From Marinomonas foliarum (lineage in GTDB: Bacteria > Pseudomonadota > Gammaproteobacteria > Pseudomonadales > Marinomonadaceae), in the NCBI RefSeq assembly GCF_003337275.1, contig NZ_QPJQ01000024.1:33802-70073 (forward strand): DNA of 36,272 bases, written 5' to 3'. Within the stretch, counting starts at the first letter, position 1. Each line of letters starts with the position of its first letter. A program made the position numbers and the translations under genes. Below are positions 23,926 through 32,426 of this stretch, in pieces. The notes under the pieces were generated by a model. It had not been told where the DNA came from. It made no database searches and worked only from the letters and a program-made list of their open reading frames with translations.

Positions 23926-25098
23926 TTAGAAACTCTCTTTCACGCCTTTTTTAGCTCTCTCAATCAGATCAGACGGTTTCATTTGCCAAACCAGTTTAAA
24001 ACCCTTTGCCCCTAAATAGAGAAACAACACTGGGATCAATACAGTATTGAAGGCAAACAACGCCAATAAAGTAAGGAAGTCGTTTACCAAACCATTAAGG
24101 GTTTCCACATACTCGCTGATCTTGTCTTTGAAATGACTCAGCCCAAATGTACTTTGTTTAATAGAGGCGAAAAAACCTTGGCCTTCTAAAGTAAGATTGC
24201 CAAGGTCGTCTATGGATTGCTGCAAAGCCTCAATCTTACTTTTCGACATTTTGATGTCTTGCTCTGTACGTTGCCGTTCGTCCATTAAAAGGCCTTGTTG
24301 CGTTCGCAACCCAGCCAGCATGTCATCGTTATTAAACAAAATATCCATGGTCGACAATGTCTCTTTGCGCGCCGAAATTAAGCGATTAAGAGACTCATTC
24401 TGGGCGGTCAAATCTACCAAACGCTCATCATGCTCTGACAGGCTTTGTTGCTGCACATTCAGCCTGATTTGTAGCGCCTGTTTGTCTTTATCAAGGGATT
24501 GTTTGAGATCCGCTGCAACACCTAGCCCTGTCGTAACTTCGCTCATCTCGTTAGAATGTACTTGGATTTTATCCATGGTTTGCGTCTTTTCTTCATTTAA
24601 AAACGAGGCATCGACTAACGCAGACAATAAAACCACCAGCACCAATAAAAACTTCGCACCAACCGCCGTCACAAAGACTTTATAAGCCACTTCGGTAAAA
24701 CGGCTTTTTGCCCAATACAAATAACCAAACAGCAAACCCGATAAAGTAACAAAGGCTTTGAAATACACAGTGGCAATAATTTTGAGCAGAATGCTTTGGA
24801 AAATAAGCGAAGACACCGCCACCTTCATCACACCAGAAAAATCTTCCACCATGTCGTTGAATGGATCTAATAACTCGCCAATCGTAACAGAACTGACAAA
24901 CACACTGATTTGGATGCTTTGCAGCACAGACACAATGGCGTTAAACAACTTAGCTAAGCCAAAGGCACTTAACGCCTGCACCAAGGAAGAGGAAACGTAG
25001 TCGGACGCCTTATCATCTAGAAAGCCCCACCAAGAAAAAACAATCGCCAATGAGATAGCAATGTAATAACCGTTCAGTTTTCTTAGTTGCCAGATCAT
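23926..25098 (-). CDS. multi-pass membrane protein with long central coiled coil, function unknown
   Basis: I do not recognise this 390-residue protein. Hydrophobic stretches lie near 10-27, 40-70 (weaker, amphipathic), 92-128 and 138-165, then again near 335-370. Between them, about 170-315, is a highly charged heptad-rich region (Gln/Glu/Lys/Leu) that should form a long coiled coil, with TTGLG and FNNDDMLAGL breaks. The C-terminal tail is basic (IERAKKGVKESF), favouring a cytoplasmic end. GAGGTG lies close before the ATG. No signal peptide, catalytic motif or known domain is visible. It is divergent from the AraC-type gene and alone on its transcript. It could be a scaffold, a mechanosensitive-like or a trafficking protein, but the sequence does not decide. 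Confidence 0.8.
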   Translation of the reverse strand: MIWQLRKLNGYYIAISLAIVFSWWGFLDDKASDYVSSSLVQALSAFGLAKLFNAIVSVLQSIQISVFVSSVTIGELLDPFNDMVEDFSGVMKVAVSSLIFQSILLKIIATVYFKAFVTLSGLLFGYLYWAKSRFTEVAYKVFVTAVGAKFLLVLVVLLSALVDASFLNEEKTQTMDKIQVHSNEMSEVTTGLGVAADLKQSLDKDKQALQIRLNVQQQSLSEHDERLVDLTAQNESLNRLISARKETLSTMDILFNNDDMLAGLRTQQGLLMDERQRTEQDIKMSKSKIEALQQSIDDLGNLTLEGQGFFASIKQSTFGLSHFKDKISEYVETLNGLVNDFLTLLALFAFNTVLIPVLFLYLGAKGFKLVWQMKPSDLIERAKKGVKESF

Positions 25099-25270
25099 GT
25101 ATCACCTCTTTATCCTCAGCGTTTATTCATGACCACCAAGGGTTAATACGAATCTATCTCAATTGACGCTAGAAGATCGCTTTTTAATCGTTATACTATC
25201 AACTTACATTTAAAGTAGCCATCGAAGGAACGAACGCGCCACACTCACCTACAACTTTTGCGATTAGGTA

Positions 25271-26020
25271 ATGAAAGAAACCATTCAACTAACGTCATTA
25301 GAACCAAACGACGACTTAGCTCCATTTATTGAAAGCTTTTGGATGATCGAAAATCCAAGCGATGAAGATGAAGAACTTTCCACCTTCCCTGATGGCGGCA
25401 TTGATTTGTATTTTTTCCACAATGCCGAGTATCCGCTGCATATTTCCTTGGTTGGACTAGAAACAGACGCCAAAGTAGGCGCCATGCCCAAACACTCTGT
25501 ATTACTTGGTGTTCGCTTAAAAATACTGGCCGCAGAGTATTTATTAAGCACATCTGTCGCCGACATTCTGAATGATCGCATTACACTCGATATTGGCTTC
25601 GCTGGCATAGAACTAAACGATCTAAAAAGCCTGGATACTTTTGCTAACAAGCTCAGTTTTTATTTTGCTTCACAGCTGACAGCGCCAATAGACCCTCGAA
25701 AAAAAGTCATGTCAGAACTGATTTATAAGACCCACGGTTCAATAACAGTGACTGAAATATCCCAAGCAGCAAATTGGAGCAGCCGCCAAATCAATCGATA
25801 CTTTAATAAGTGGCTTGGCTTACCGCTAAAAAGCTACTGTGACATTTTACGGTTTCGCCACAGCTTCGACTCACTCAAGGTCGGTGAACTCTTTCCCAAA
25901 GAAGGTTTTAACGACCAATCTCACTACATAAAATTGATCAAAAAGTATTCTAGCCTGACACCTAAGCAACTGGCTCAAGACGAAAACGACCGATTTATAC
26001 AATTATATTCTGAAGATTAA
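25271..26020 (+). CDS. AraC-family transcriptional regulator
   Basis: A 249-residue regulator with an N-terminal ligand or oligomerisation domain (about 15-135, with the PDGGIDLYFFHN stretch seen in AraC proteins of the DUF6597 type). A C-terminal double helix-turn-helix (about 150-238) follows. The second HTH, GFNDQSHYIKLIKKYSSLTPKQL, is the family's conserved signature; the first is TVTEISQAANWSSRQINRYFNKWLG. Effector and targets are unknown. It is 133 bp upstream of the siderophore-uptake genes on the same strand and could regulate them, as AraC-type PchR and relatives do, or the divergent membrane protein. The ribosome-binding site (TTAGG) is modest. Confidence 0.88.
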   Translation: MKETIQLTSLEPNDDLAPFIESFWMIENPSDEDEELSTFPDGGIDLYFFHNAEYPLHISLVGLETDAKVGAMPKHSVLLGVRLKILAAEYLLSTSVADILNDRITLDIGFAGIELNDLKSLDTFANKLSFYFASQLTAPIDPRKKVMSELIYKTHGSITVTEISQAANWSSRQINRYFNKWLGLPLKSYCDILRFRHSFDSLKVGELFPKEGFNDQSHYIKLIKKYSSLTPKQLAQDENDRFIQLYSED

Positions 26021-26153
26021 CTCTATCATCCGACTCGTTTTACAATTGATGATGAGATTCATTTCCATCAAAACTCACTCATTAGATTGTAATTACTTAC
26101 GACCTCGCTCCTTTATTTCGAACTAAATTTGATTGGCATGGCACATAAATAAT

Positions 26154-27131
26154 ATGAAGATGATTATCGTTATCACCATTATTTCTATATTTTTAAATAA
26201 TGCATGGGCTGCAGACCACTCTCGCTTCCCTATTACGATTCAACACGCTTTCGGCTCGACAACGATTACTCATAAACCAAAACGCGTGGCGACGGTGGCA
26301 TGGGCAAACCATGAAGTACCACTTGCTTTGGGTATCGTTCCCGTTGGTTTTGCTGCCGCCACATTTGGTGACGACGATAACGATGGTTTGTTGCCTTGGG
26401 TGGCTGATCGCCTTAAAAAACTCAACGCCAAAACCCCAGTGTTATTCGATGAAGGCGATGGAATCGATTTCGAAGCGGTTGCCGCCACACAACCCGACGT
26501 TATTCTGGCGGCTTACTCCGGCTTAAGCCAATCCGACTACAACATGCTAAGCATGATAGCACCTGTCGTCGCTTTCCCAGACAAGCCTTGGTCTACCAAT
26601 TGGCGCAGCATGATTCGCATCAATAGCGCTGGGTTGGGAATGGCAAAAGAAGGCGAAGAGCTCATTACCAACATTGAAAAAGACATCGCCAAACGTGTTG
26701 ACCAATACCCGGAGCTAAAAGGCAAATCAGCCATGTTTATCACACATCTGGATCCAACCGATTTAAGCGTCATTCGTTTTTACAGCGCCAATGATACCCG
26801 TGTGAAATTTTTTGATGACCTCGGTATGCACTCTCCGCAAAGCATCAAAGACATCAGTAAAGATGGGCTCTTCTCTGGCGAAAGCAGCATTGAGCAAATA
26901 GACATGTTTAACGACGTAGACATTTTTGTTACCTATGGCAATGAAGAATTACTGACGCCTTTAGAATCGAACCCACTTATGTCAAAAATGCGAGCTATTA
27001 AAAATGACTCTATCGTCATGCTTGGTAGTAGCAAAATGGCGACTGCAGCTAATCCGACGCCACTGTCTATTACTTGGGTGTTAGATGATTACCTTCAAGC
27101 GCTTGCAGAAGCGGCTCGTAAAGCAAAATGA
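26154..27131 (+). CDS. periplasmic iron-siderophore binding protein (FhuD/FecB-type)
   Basis: The captured ligand is handed to the two permeases encoded next. From ATG 26154 the protein has 325 residues, with a signal peptide (about 1-20, cut near AWA|AD). A class III periplasmic-binding fold follows, with KPKRVATVAWANHEVPLALGI in the first lobe and DGIDFEAVAATQPDVILAAYSG leading into it, a typical siderophore-binding-protein pattern. The long helix connecting the lobes is around residues 170-200. An earlier TTG at 26133 would lengthen it but give a poor signal peptide. Its stop overlaps the first permease start by ATGA. The siderophore class cannot be told from sequence. Confidence 0.9.
   Translation: MKMIIVITIISIFLNNAWAADHSRFPITIQHAFGSTTITHKPKRVATVAWANHEVPLALGIVPVGFAAATFGDDDNDGLLPWVADRLKKLNAKTPVLFDEGDGIDFEAVAATQPDVILAAYSGLSQSDYNMLSMIAPVVAFPDKPWSTNWRSMIRINSAGLGMAKEGEELITNIEKDIAKRVDQYPELKGKSAMFITHLDPTDLSVIRFYSANDTRVKFFDDLGMHSPQSIKDISKDGLFSGESSIEQIDMFNDVDIFVTYGNEELLTPLESNPLMSKMRAIKNDSIVMLGSSKMATAANPTPLSITWVLDDYLQALAEAARKAK
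26161..26175. promoter_or_regulatory. Fur-box candidate overlapping the binding-protein signal-peptide codons
   Basis: TGATTATCGTTATCA matches the 7-1-7 Fur consensus TGATAATNATTATCA at 12 of the 14 defined positions, and lies inside codons 3-8 of the binding-protein gene. An operator just downstream of the start codon could still block initiation or early elongation. It would place the whole ABC operon under iron control. Confidence 0.55.
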
Positions 27132-28150
27132 GCCAAGGTAACGCCAAACATAAAGGCCTTTTACAGCAGAAGCCCATTGCATTATTCGTCGTCATCGCCA
27201 CTTTGCTGCTGTTGAGCTTTTCCTCTATTGCCATTGGCACGAGAGATGTCTCTTGGCAAGAAATAATAGGAGCGCTACAAGGCCAGATGAATACCATGGG
27301 AGAAGCGTCTGTCACCATGCGCCTACCACGCACAGTGCTCGCAATTCTTGCGGGCTGCGCCTTGGGGTTATCGGGTGCTATTATGCAAAGTGTGACCCGA
27401 AACCCATTAGCCGACCCAGGGATCCTTGGCGTTAATGTGGGTGCCGCTTTCTTTGTTGTTATTGGACTAGCATGGTTTGGTATCAACCAACTGCAAACCT
27501 ATGTTTGGCTCGCCATCTTAGGAGCTGGCATAACAGCCATCTTTGTCTATTTCATTAGTTCGTTAGGCTACGGCAAATCCACCCCGCTCAAATTCGCTTT
27601 AGCAGGTGCCGCAACCTCGGCTGCACTGTCTTCTTTTATTATGGCTGTCGTCTTGCCAAGAAATGACATTGCTGGCAGTGCAAACTCTTGGCAAATTGGC
27701 GGCGTCGGAGGTGCCACCTTTGACAGCATACAACTTGTACTGCCCTTTCTGATCGTTGGCTTTTTACTCAGTGTATTTGTGGCTAGAAAGCTCAATACAC
27801 TGGCGCTTGGGGACGATATCGCCGCAGGGCTAGGAGAAAATGTCGCTTGGATTCGTGCCATCGCTTGGCTGTCTGCGGTTTTACTCTGTGGTGCTACAAC
27901 CGCCATTTGTGGCCCCATCGGTTTTGTTGGTCTCGTGGTTCCCCATTTATGTCGACTGCTTGTCGGAGTGGACAACCGCTGGCTGCTCATTTTTTCAGCG
28001 CTCGTCGGTGCTTGCTTATTATTAAGTGCGGATGTGTTAGGACGCATTATATCAAGACCCAGCGAGCTTTCTGTCGGCGTCGTGACCGCCTTTGTTGGCG
28101 CACCTTTCTTCATCTGGATTGTCCGTCGACAACGGGTGAAAGAGTTATGA
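27128..28150 (+). CDS. iron-siderophore ABC transporter permease, subunit 1 (FecCD family)
   Basis: A 340-residue inner-membrane permease of the FecCD/BtuC type with about nine to ten membrane segments. Characteristic stretches are RLPRTVLAILAGCALGLSGAIMQSVTRNPLADPGILGVNVGAA (about 64-107), the family's N-terminal signature. GPIGFVGLVVPHLCRLLVGVDNR (about 261-283), the cytoplasmic coupling-helix region that contacts the ATPase, is also present. The start overlaps the binding-protein stop (ATGA) and the stop overlaps the next permease (ATGA), so the subunits are made in fixed proportion. Confidence 0.93.
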   Translation: MSQGNAKHKGLLQQKPIALFVVIATLLLLSFSSIAIGTRDVSWQEIIGALQGQMNTMGEASVTMRLPRTVLAILAGCALGLSGAIMQSVTRNPLADPGILGVNVGAAFFVVIGLAWFGINQLQTYVWLAILGAGITAIFVYFISSLGYGKSTPLKFALAGAATSAALSSFIMAVVLPRNDIAGSANSWQIGGVGGATFDSIQLVLPFLIVGFLLSVFVARKLNTLALGDDIAAGLGENVAWIRAIAWLSAVLLCGATTAICGPIGFVGLVVPHLCRLLVGVDNRWLLIFSALVGACLLLSADVLGRIISRPSELSVGVVTAFVGAPFFIWIVRRQRVKEL

Positions 28151-29187
28151 TTAACACAAGCTCGACGCTCGCACGCGTTACCAATGGACGTAAAAACCGA
28201 TCTAAGCGCTGGAAATGCGTGGTTAGCTTACTTTGCTTATTGGCTGTGGCTGCGTTTTCAATCACCTTAACCTTGGGGCAATCCTTTACACCACCACAAG
28301 ACGTCATAAACGTTTTATTGGGTGAAAATGTCCCAGGCGCGTCTTTTGTGGTGGGTCAATTACGCCTACCACGAGCCATTATTTCTCTTCTCGTCGGCAT
28401 GAGCTTTGGTATGGCTGGCGTGGCATTTCAAGTCATGCTAAGAAACCCATTGGCCAGCCCCGATATTATCGGAGTAAGTTCAGGTGCGACCGCCGCCGCG
28501 GTATTTGCCATTATTGTGCTGCACATGGATGGCTCTAGCGTGGCCTTCTTCTCAATCGCCGTAGGCTTATTGGTTGCCTTAGCGGTCTATGGGTTGTCCT
28601 ATCGAAATGGTGCGTCAGGTGCTCGACTTATTCTGGTTGGTATTGGCGTCTCTGCGATGATTGAAAGCTTTATTGTGTATTTGCTATCACAAGCGCAAGC
28701 ATGGGACCGCCAAGAAGCTATGCGTTGGCTTAGTGGCAGTGTCAACTCCGCACAAATCCATCAAGCCTTACCACTCATTCTGTCTTTATTGGTGTTCGGT
28801 GGATTTTTACTAAGCCGCTCTCGAGACCTAGAAGCATTACGAATGGGCGACGATACCGCTCATGCATTGGGTGTTCGTGTCGGCATGACGCGCATTACCG
28901 TCATTGTATCCGCTGTTGGGCTGATTGCTGTGGGAGTCGCGATAACAGGGCCTATTGCGTTTGTTGCTTTCTTGTCAGGTCCCATTGCTGTTCGCCTTGT
29001 GAAGAACAATGGTTCACTGCTTATTCCTTCTGGTTTAGTTGGGGCTTGCTTAGTCATGGGCGGTGATTACATCGGACAATTCTTGCTGCCGAGTCGCTAC
29101 CCTGTCGGTGTGATTACTGGCGCTCTAGGCGCGCCCTACCTTATTTACCTTATTATTCGTGTCAATCGTAAAGGTGGCTCACTATGA
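28147..29187 (+). CDS. iron-siderophore ABC transporter permease, subunit 2 (FecCD family)
   Basis: The partner permease, 346 residues from ATG 28147, which overlaps the preceding stop by ATGA. An open frame extends 100 codons further upstream but reads through the first permease in another frame, so it is not part of this gene. A basic cytoplasmic start precedes the first helix (about 25-45). RLPRAIISLLVGMSFGMAGVAFQVMLRNPLASPDIIGVSSGA (about 74-115) is the FecCD signature, and GPIAFVAFLSGPIAVRLVKNNGS (about 265-287) is the ATPase-contact region. Together with the first permease it forms the heterodimeric channel. Confidence 0.93.
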   Translation: MINTSSTLARVTNGRKNRSKRWKCVVSLLCLLAVAAFSITLTLGQSFTPPQDVINVLLGENVPGASFVVGQLRLPRAIISLLVGMSFGMAGVAFQVMLRNPLASPDIIGVSSGATAAAVFAIIVLHMDGSSVAFFSIAVGLLVALAVYGLSYRNGASGARLILVGIGVSAMIESFIVYLLSQAQAWDRQEAMRWLSGSVNSAQIHQALPLILSLLVFGGFLLSRSRDLEALRMGDDTAHALGVRVGMTRITVIVSAVGLIAVGVAITGPIAFVAFLSGPIAVRLVKNNGSLLIPSGLVGACLVMGGDYIGQFLLPSRYPVGVITGALGAPYLIYLIIRVNRKGGSL

Positions 29188-29993
29188 CACTAAAACATCA
29201 ACTCGTTGTCGATCATCTTGCCGCTGGTTATGGTGAAAAAACCATCCTTAACGACATCAATGTAGCAATTAAACCCGGCCAAATTACGTCTATTATTGGC
29301 GCCAATGCCTGCGGAAAATCCACATTATTGCGTACTATGTCACGCTTAATATCACCATCTAATGGCCAAGTCTTACTTGACGGAAAATCGATACACAGCA
29401 CGCCAACACGACAACTAGCGCAAACGCTTGGCTTATTACCCCAATCCCCCATTGCACCGGAAGGTATCACGGTTAGTGATCTAGTCAGCCGTGGCAGACA
29501 TCCCCATCATGGATTCTTATCAAGATGGCGCAAAGAAGACGATGAAGCCATTGCCAAAGCACTAGAAACTACCAAAACCACAGAACTTTTGGACCGAGAA
29601 ATAGACGAATTATCAGGTGGGCAACGCCAACGCGTCTGGATCGCCATGGCATTAGCACAAGAAACCAACATATTGCTGTTAGACGAGCCAACCACCTTCT
29701 TGGACGTCGCTCATCAAATTGAAGTATTGGATCTGCTGGTCGACCTAAACCAAACCCGTGGCACCACCATCGTATTGGTATTGCACGACCTTAATCTAGC
29801 TGCGCGTTATTCAGACCAACTGATAGCCATACAACAAGGTCAAGTATGTGCCAATGGAACGCCAAACGAGGTGGTAACAGAAGACATGATTCACGCTGTT
29901 TTTGGCCTACAGAGCCAAGTCATCACAGATCCTATTTCCGGCCGCCCAATGGTTTTGCCAATTGGGCGGCACAAGAAAATAAAACACACTTAA
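29184..29993 (+). CDS. iron-siderophore ABC transporter ATP-binding protein (FecE/FepC type)
   Basis: The 269-residue ATPase powers uptake through the two permeases. Walker A GANACGKST (about 39-47) is followed by LLPQSP (Q-loop), LSGGQRQRVWIA (ABC signature), Walker B ILLLDEP with TTFLD (D-loop) and LVLHD (H-loop). All catalytic elements are intact. The start overlaps the preceding permease by ATGA, so the four genes from 26154 form one coupled operon. The GANACGKST wording of Walker A occurs in many FepC-type ATPases. A stem-loop lies over its last codons. Confidence 0.95.
   Translation: MTLKHQLVVDHLAAGYGEKTILNDINVAIKPGQITSIIGANACGKSTLLRTMSRLISPSNGQVLLDGKSIHSTPTRQLAQTLGLLPQSPIAPEGITVSDLVSRGRHPHHGFLSRWRKEDDEAIAKALETTKTTELLDREIDELSGGQRQRVWIAMALAQETNILLLDEPTTFLDVAHQIEVLDLLVDLNQTRGTTIVLVLHDLNLAARYSDQLIAIQQGQVCANGTPNEVVTEDMIHAVFGLQSQVITDPISGRPMVLPIGRHKKIKHT
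29941..29970 (+). other. stem-loop at the end of the ATPase gene
   Basis: GCCGCCCAATGG pairs with CCAATTGGGCGGC across loop TTTTG, with one bulge. It overlaps the last codons of the ATPase and is not followed by T. It may act as a rho-type or 3'-stabilising structure between the ABC operon and the receptor gene. Confidence 0.35.
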
Positions 29994-30028
29994 ACACAGC
30001 AAATTGAAACCGTTAATTATTACAAATT

Positions 30029-30047
30029 TTTATCAATAATCATTAGC
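30029..30047. promoter_or_regulatory. Fur-box candidate upstream of the second TonB receptor
   Basis: Within this stretch AATAATCATTAGC matches GATAATCATTATC, the core of the 19-bp Fur consensus, at 11 of 13 positions. It lies about 40 bases before the receptor start and would co-regulate it with the ABC operon. Motif evidence only. Confidence 0.45.
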
Positions 30048-30086
30048 AATACCGTTTTCATAACATAAATTATAGAGGAACCTGAA

Positions 30087-32204
30087 ATGAACAAGAAAAG
30101 CACTCTTCCCTTGAAGTTAAAGCAAAGCCACTGTGCTGCCGCGACACTTTTCTGCTACTCCGTACTAACACCAATAGCTGGTTATGCAGAAACAGAAAGT
30201 GAAGCAGGCACTTTTCGCCTTTCCCCTATCATCGTCAATGATCAGGTTATTGAGGACAATGATGCCGAATCTGTTGTGGCAAAAGAGTTATGGGTCGGTG
30301 GCAAAGTCGCCACCAGCATTCAAGACACGCCAGCGTCTGTCTCTGTCATTACTGAAAAAGAAATCAAACAACGCGGCGCCAGCACCACAGAAGAAGTGCT
30401 TGAATACACACCAGCTACAGTGACAGGTTACTACAGTACCGATGACCGAAACGATTATTTCCAAATTCGCGGCTTTAGCGCCACAACCTATCGCGATGGA
30501 TTAACGCTTGGTTCCATGAGAGGCATCAGAGAAGACGCTTATGCTTTCGAACGTGTTGAAGTAATCCGTGGCGCGAACTCCACCTTATTTGGTCCTGCTG
30601 ACCCAGGCGGCTCCATCAACTTTGTGAGTAAACAACCAAAGTTCTATGGTTTTAATAATGCCTTCGTCACCTATGGCTCTAATGACCATAAAGAAGTCGG
30701 CATCGATGTCGGCGACACACTGGATGAAGACAAAACGCTAGCTTACCGACTAACGGGTAAAATAAAAGACAGTGACCGAGAATATGATTACTCAAAAGAC
30801 GATTCACAATTCATCATGGGTGGCCTTGCTTGGGAGCCTAATGACAACACCAGAGCCAACCTAATTGTTGACTACTTAAAAACCGACTCTTCACCAAACA
30901 GCGGCGGTTATCCTGCTGGTAAAGACTACGACAGCAGCCTATTTTATGGTGAACCTGATTATAATTCTCATGATGTAGAGCGAACCAATATCAGTGCCAA
31001 TATTACCCACAAGCTTGATAACGGCTTGAAAGTTATTTCAAATTTACGCTACAGCGATGCCGAGGATAACTTTGGTTATATATATTTGAATAAGTATTCT
31101 GCAAACACCTCTGGCAACATTATGGGACGTGATTATTACGCCCAAGATTCAGAGCTAGAACAGTTCAACGGCAACTTACTCGGGCAATATGACATTAGTT
31201 TTGATCGCCTAGACAGTAGTACTGTATTTGGTATCGAGTATCAAAACTCATCTAAAAATGCCAGTTCAAGCTACACAAAGAGAGGCGACACATCTCCCAT
31301 CAGTGATATAAATATTAATAATCCTGTATACACTGGTGTACCAGCTAATCTACCAGTTGCTAGCCACACAAAAACCGATTTCCAAACAAAAGCTGTGTTG
31401 GTTCAACAAAACTTCGCATTAGACGATAAATACATCCTAACTCTCGGTGCACGTCACGATAACATCGATGTTGACCAGTTTGACTATTTAACCAGCACAA
31501 AGTCATCAAATGACTTTTCAGAAGACACCTTCCGCTCAGCATTTACATATAAATTTAACGATGAAGTGTCTGCCTACATAAGCCAAGTAGAGTCAGTAGC
31601 ACCACCATCAGCGACAAGTACCAAAATTGTCCGCGGCGACCAGACTGAGGTCGGTGTTAAATACTCACCAAGTAATATGAACGCCCTGTTCTCTATTGCT
31701 GTTTACGATCTTGAAAAAAGCAATGTAGAAACTTCATCTTTCCAAAGTAGCGGCATCGTTCGTGAAACCATTGGTAAAAACCAAGTGAAAGGTGTGGATT
31801 TGGAAGCTCGAGCGGAGTTAACCGATAATTTAAGCATCTCAGGTGGTTACTCATACATGGAACCAAAAATTACCAAAGATGATACCTACGAAGGTAAAAC
31901 GATCTCATACACACCCAAGCATTCCGCTTCTGTATGGGGGCACTACACACTTCCACGTCAAGATATGTCTGTCGGTCTAGGGGCGCGTTACATCGGTTCC
32001 TACTACTTCACTAATACCAACGATTCAAAAAGTGAATCGGCTGTCATAGTCGATGCTTCTTTTGGCTATGAGGTTACACAAGATACCCAACTTTCTATGA
32101 ACATCAGCAACTTGCTAGGTAAAGAATACGTCGCGGGTTCTGGTTCAGCAGATTTCTACAACCCAGGCCGAGACATCACTCTCACCTTAAACCACAGCTG
32201 GTAA
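30087..32204 (+). CDS. TonB-dependent siderophore receptor (FhuA/FoxA-like)
   Basis: A 705-residue outer-membrane receptor. A signal peptide ends near GYA at about 32. The plug (about 75-180) contains QDTPASVSVITEKEI, the IRGF motif and ERVEVIRGANSTLFGPADPGGSINFVSKQP, the standard siderophore-receptor signature. The barrel ends NHSW, with a terminal aromatic residue. There is no STN domain, so it is not tied to an ECF sigma factor, unlike the receptor at 18607-21363. GAGG precedes the ATG. It lies 93 bp after the ABC operon and completes the uptake route: receptor, binding protein, permeases, ATPase. The pattern fits hydroxamate-type receptors, but this is a weak inference. Confidence 0.93.
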   Translation: MNKKSTLPLKLKQSHCAAATLFCYSVLTPIAGYAETESEAGTFRLSPIIVNDQVIEDNDAESVVAKELWVGGKVATSIQDTPASVSVITEKEIKQRGASTTEEVLEYTPATVTGYYSTDDRNDYFQIRGFSATTYRDGLTLGSMRGIREDAYAFERVEVIRGANSTLFGPADPGGSINFVSKQPKFYGFNNAFVTYGSNDHKEVGIDVGDTLDEDKTLAYRLTGKIKDSDREYDYSKDDSQFIMGGLAWEPNDNTRANLIVDYLKTDSSPNSGGYPAGKDYDSSLFYGEPDYNSHDVERTNISANITHKLDNGLKVISNLRYSDAEDNFGYIYLNKYSANTSGNIMGRDYYAQDSELEQFNGNLLGQYDISFDRLDSSTVFGIEYQNSSKNASSSYTKRGDTSPISDININNPVYTGVPANLPVASHTKTDFQTKAVLVQQNFALDDKYILTLGARHDNIDVDQFDYLTSTKSSNDFSEDTFRSAFTYKFNDEVSAYISQVESVAPPSATSTKIVRGDQTEVGVKYSPSNMNALFSIAVYDLEKSNVETSSFQSSGIVRETIGKNQVKGVDLEARAELTDNLSISGGYSYMEPKITKDDTYEGKTISYTPKHSASVWGHYTLPRQDMSVGLGARYIGSYYFTNTNDSKSESAVIVDASFGYEVTQDTQLSMNISNLLGKEYVAGSGSADFYNPGRDITLTLNHSW

Positions 32205-32243
32205 ACAGCACTAATGTAATAAATCGAAAATAATCCCTTTTTT

Positions 32244-32275
32244 AAGCCAGTATGGATATCCATACTGGCTTTTTT
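32244..32275 (+). terminator. rho-independent terminator of the siderophore receptor gene
   Basis: A perfect 28-nt palindrome, AAGCCAGTATGGAT and its complement, followed by a T-run. It lies 40 bases after the receptor stop and gives a strong intrinsic terminator. Confidence 0.9.
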
Positions 32276-32379
32276 GGGGCACGACTTTTTCAAGAACAAT
32301 AGAGCCCAGCAATCACCAACTGACCATTATTTGGCTATCATAAGAATTGATTGTTTTTTACATGTGCGGGAATTAAAAA

Positions 32380-32426
32380 TGGTACGCCCGAGAGGATTTG
32401 AACCTCCGACCTTCGCCTCCGGAGGG
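32380..32426 (-). pseudogene. 3' fragment of tRNA-Arg (CCG), attachment-site remnant
   Basis: On the minus strand this reads CTCCGGA (anticodon loop, CCG for arginine), the 3' anticodon strand GGCGA, T arm GGAGG-TTCAAAT-CCTCT, acceptor strand CGGGCGT, discriminator A and CCA (32380-32382). The 5' half is missing: the sequence preceding the loop (GTTCC) cannot pair with GGCGA, and no D arm exists further upstream. The fragment thus spans the anticodon loop to the 3' end, the usual identity segment left by tyrosine-recombinase integration into a tRNA. A short open frame reads through it and is not a gene. Confidence 0.85.

Noticed and set aside
25161..25200. TTGACG and TATACT as a promoter for the AraC-type gene
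   Set aside because: The spacing of about 23 bases is too long for a sigma70 promoter.
27847..28146. A 100-codon N-terminal extension of the second permease
   Set aside because: It overlaps the first permease in another frame. The ATG at 28147 overlaps the preceding stop (ATGA) as the other genes of the operon do, and begins a normal-length FecCD protein.
29300..29326. Unusual Walker A wording GANACGKST in the siderophore ATPase
   Set aside because: From memory of the family this wording is frequent in FepC-type ATPases, and the essential GKST is intact.
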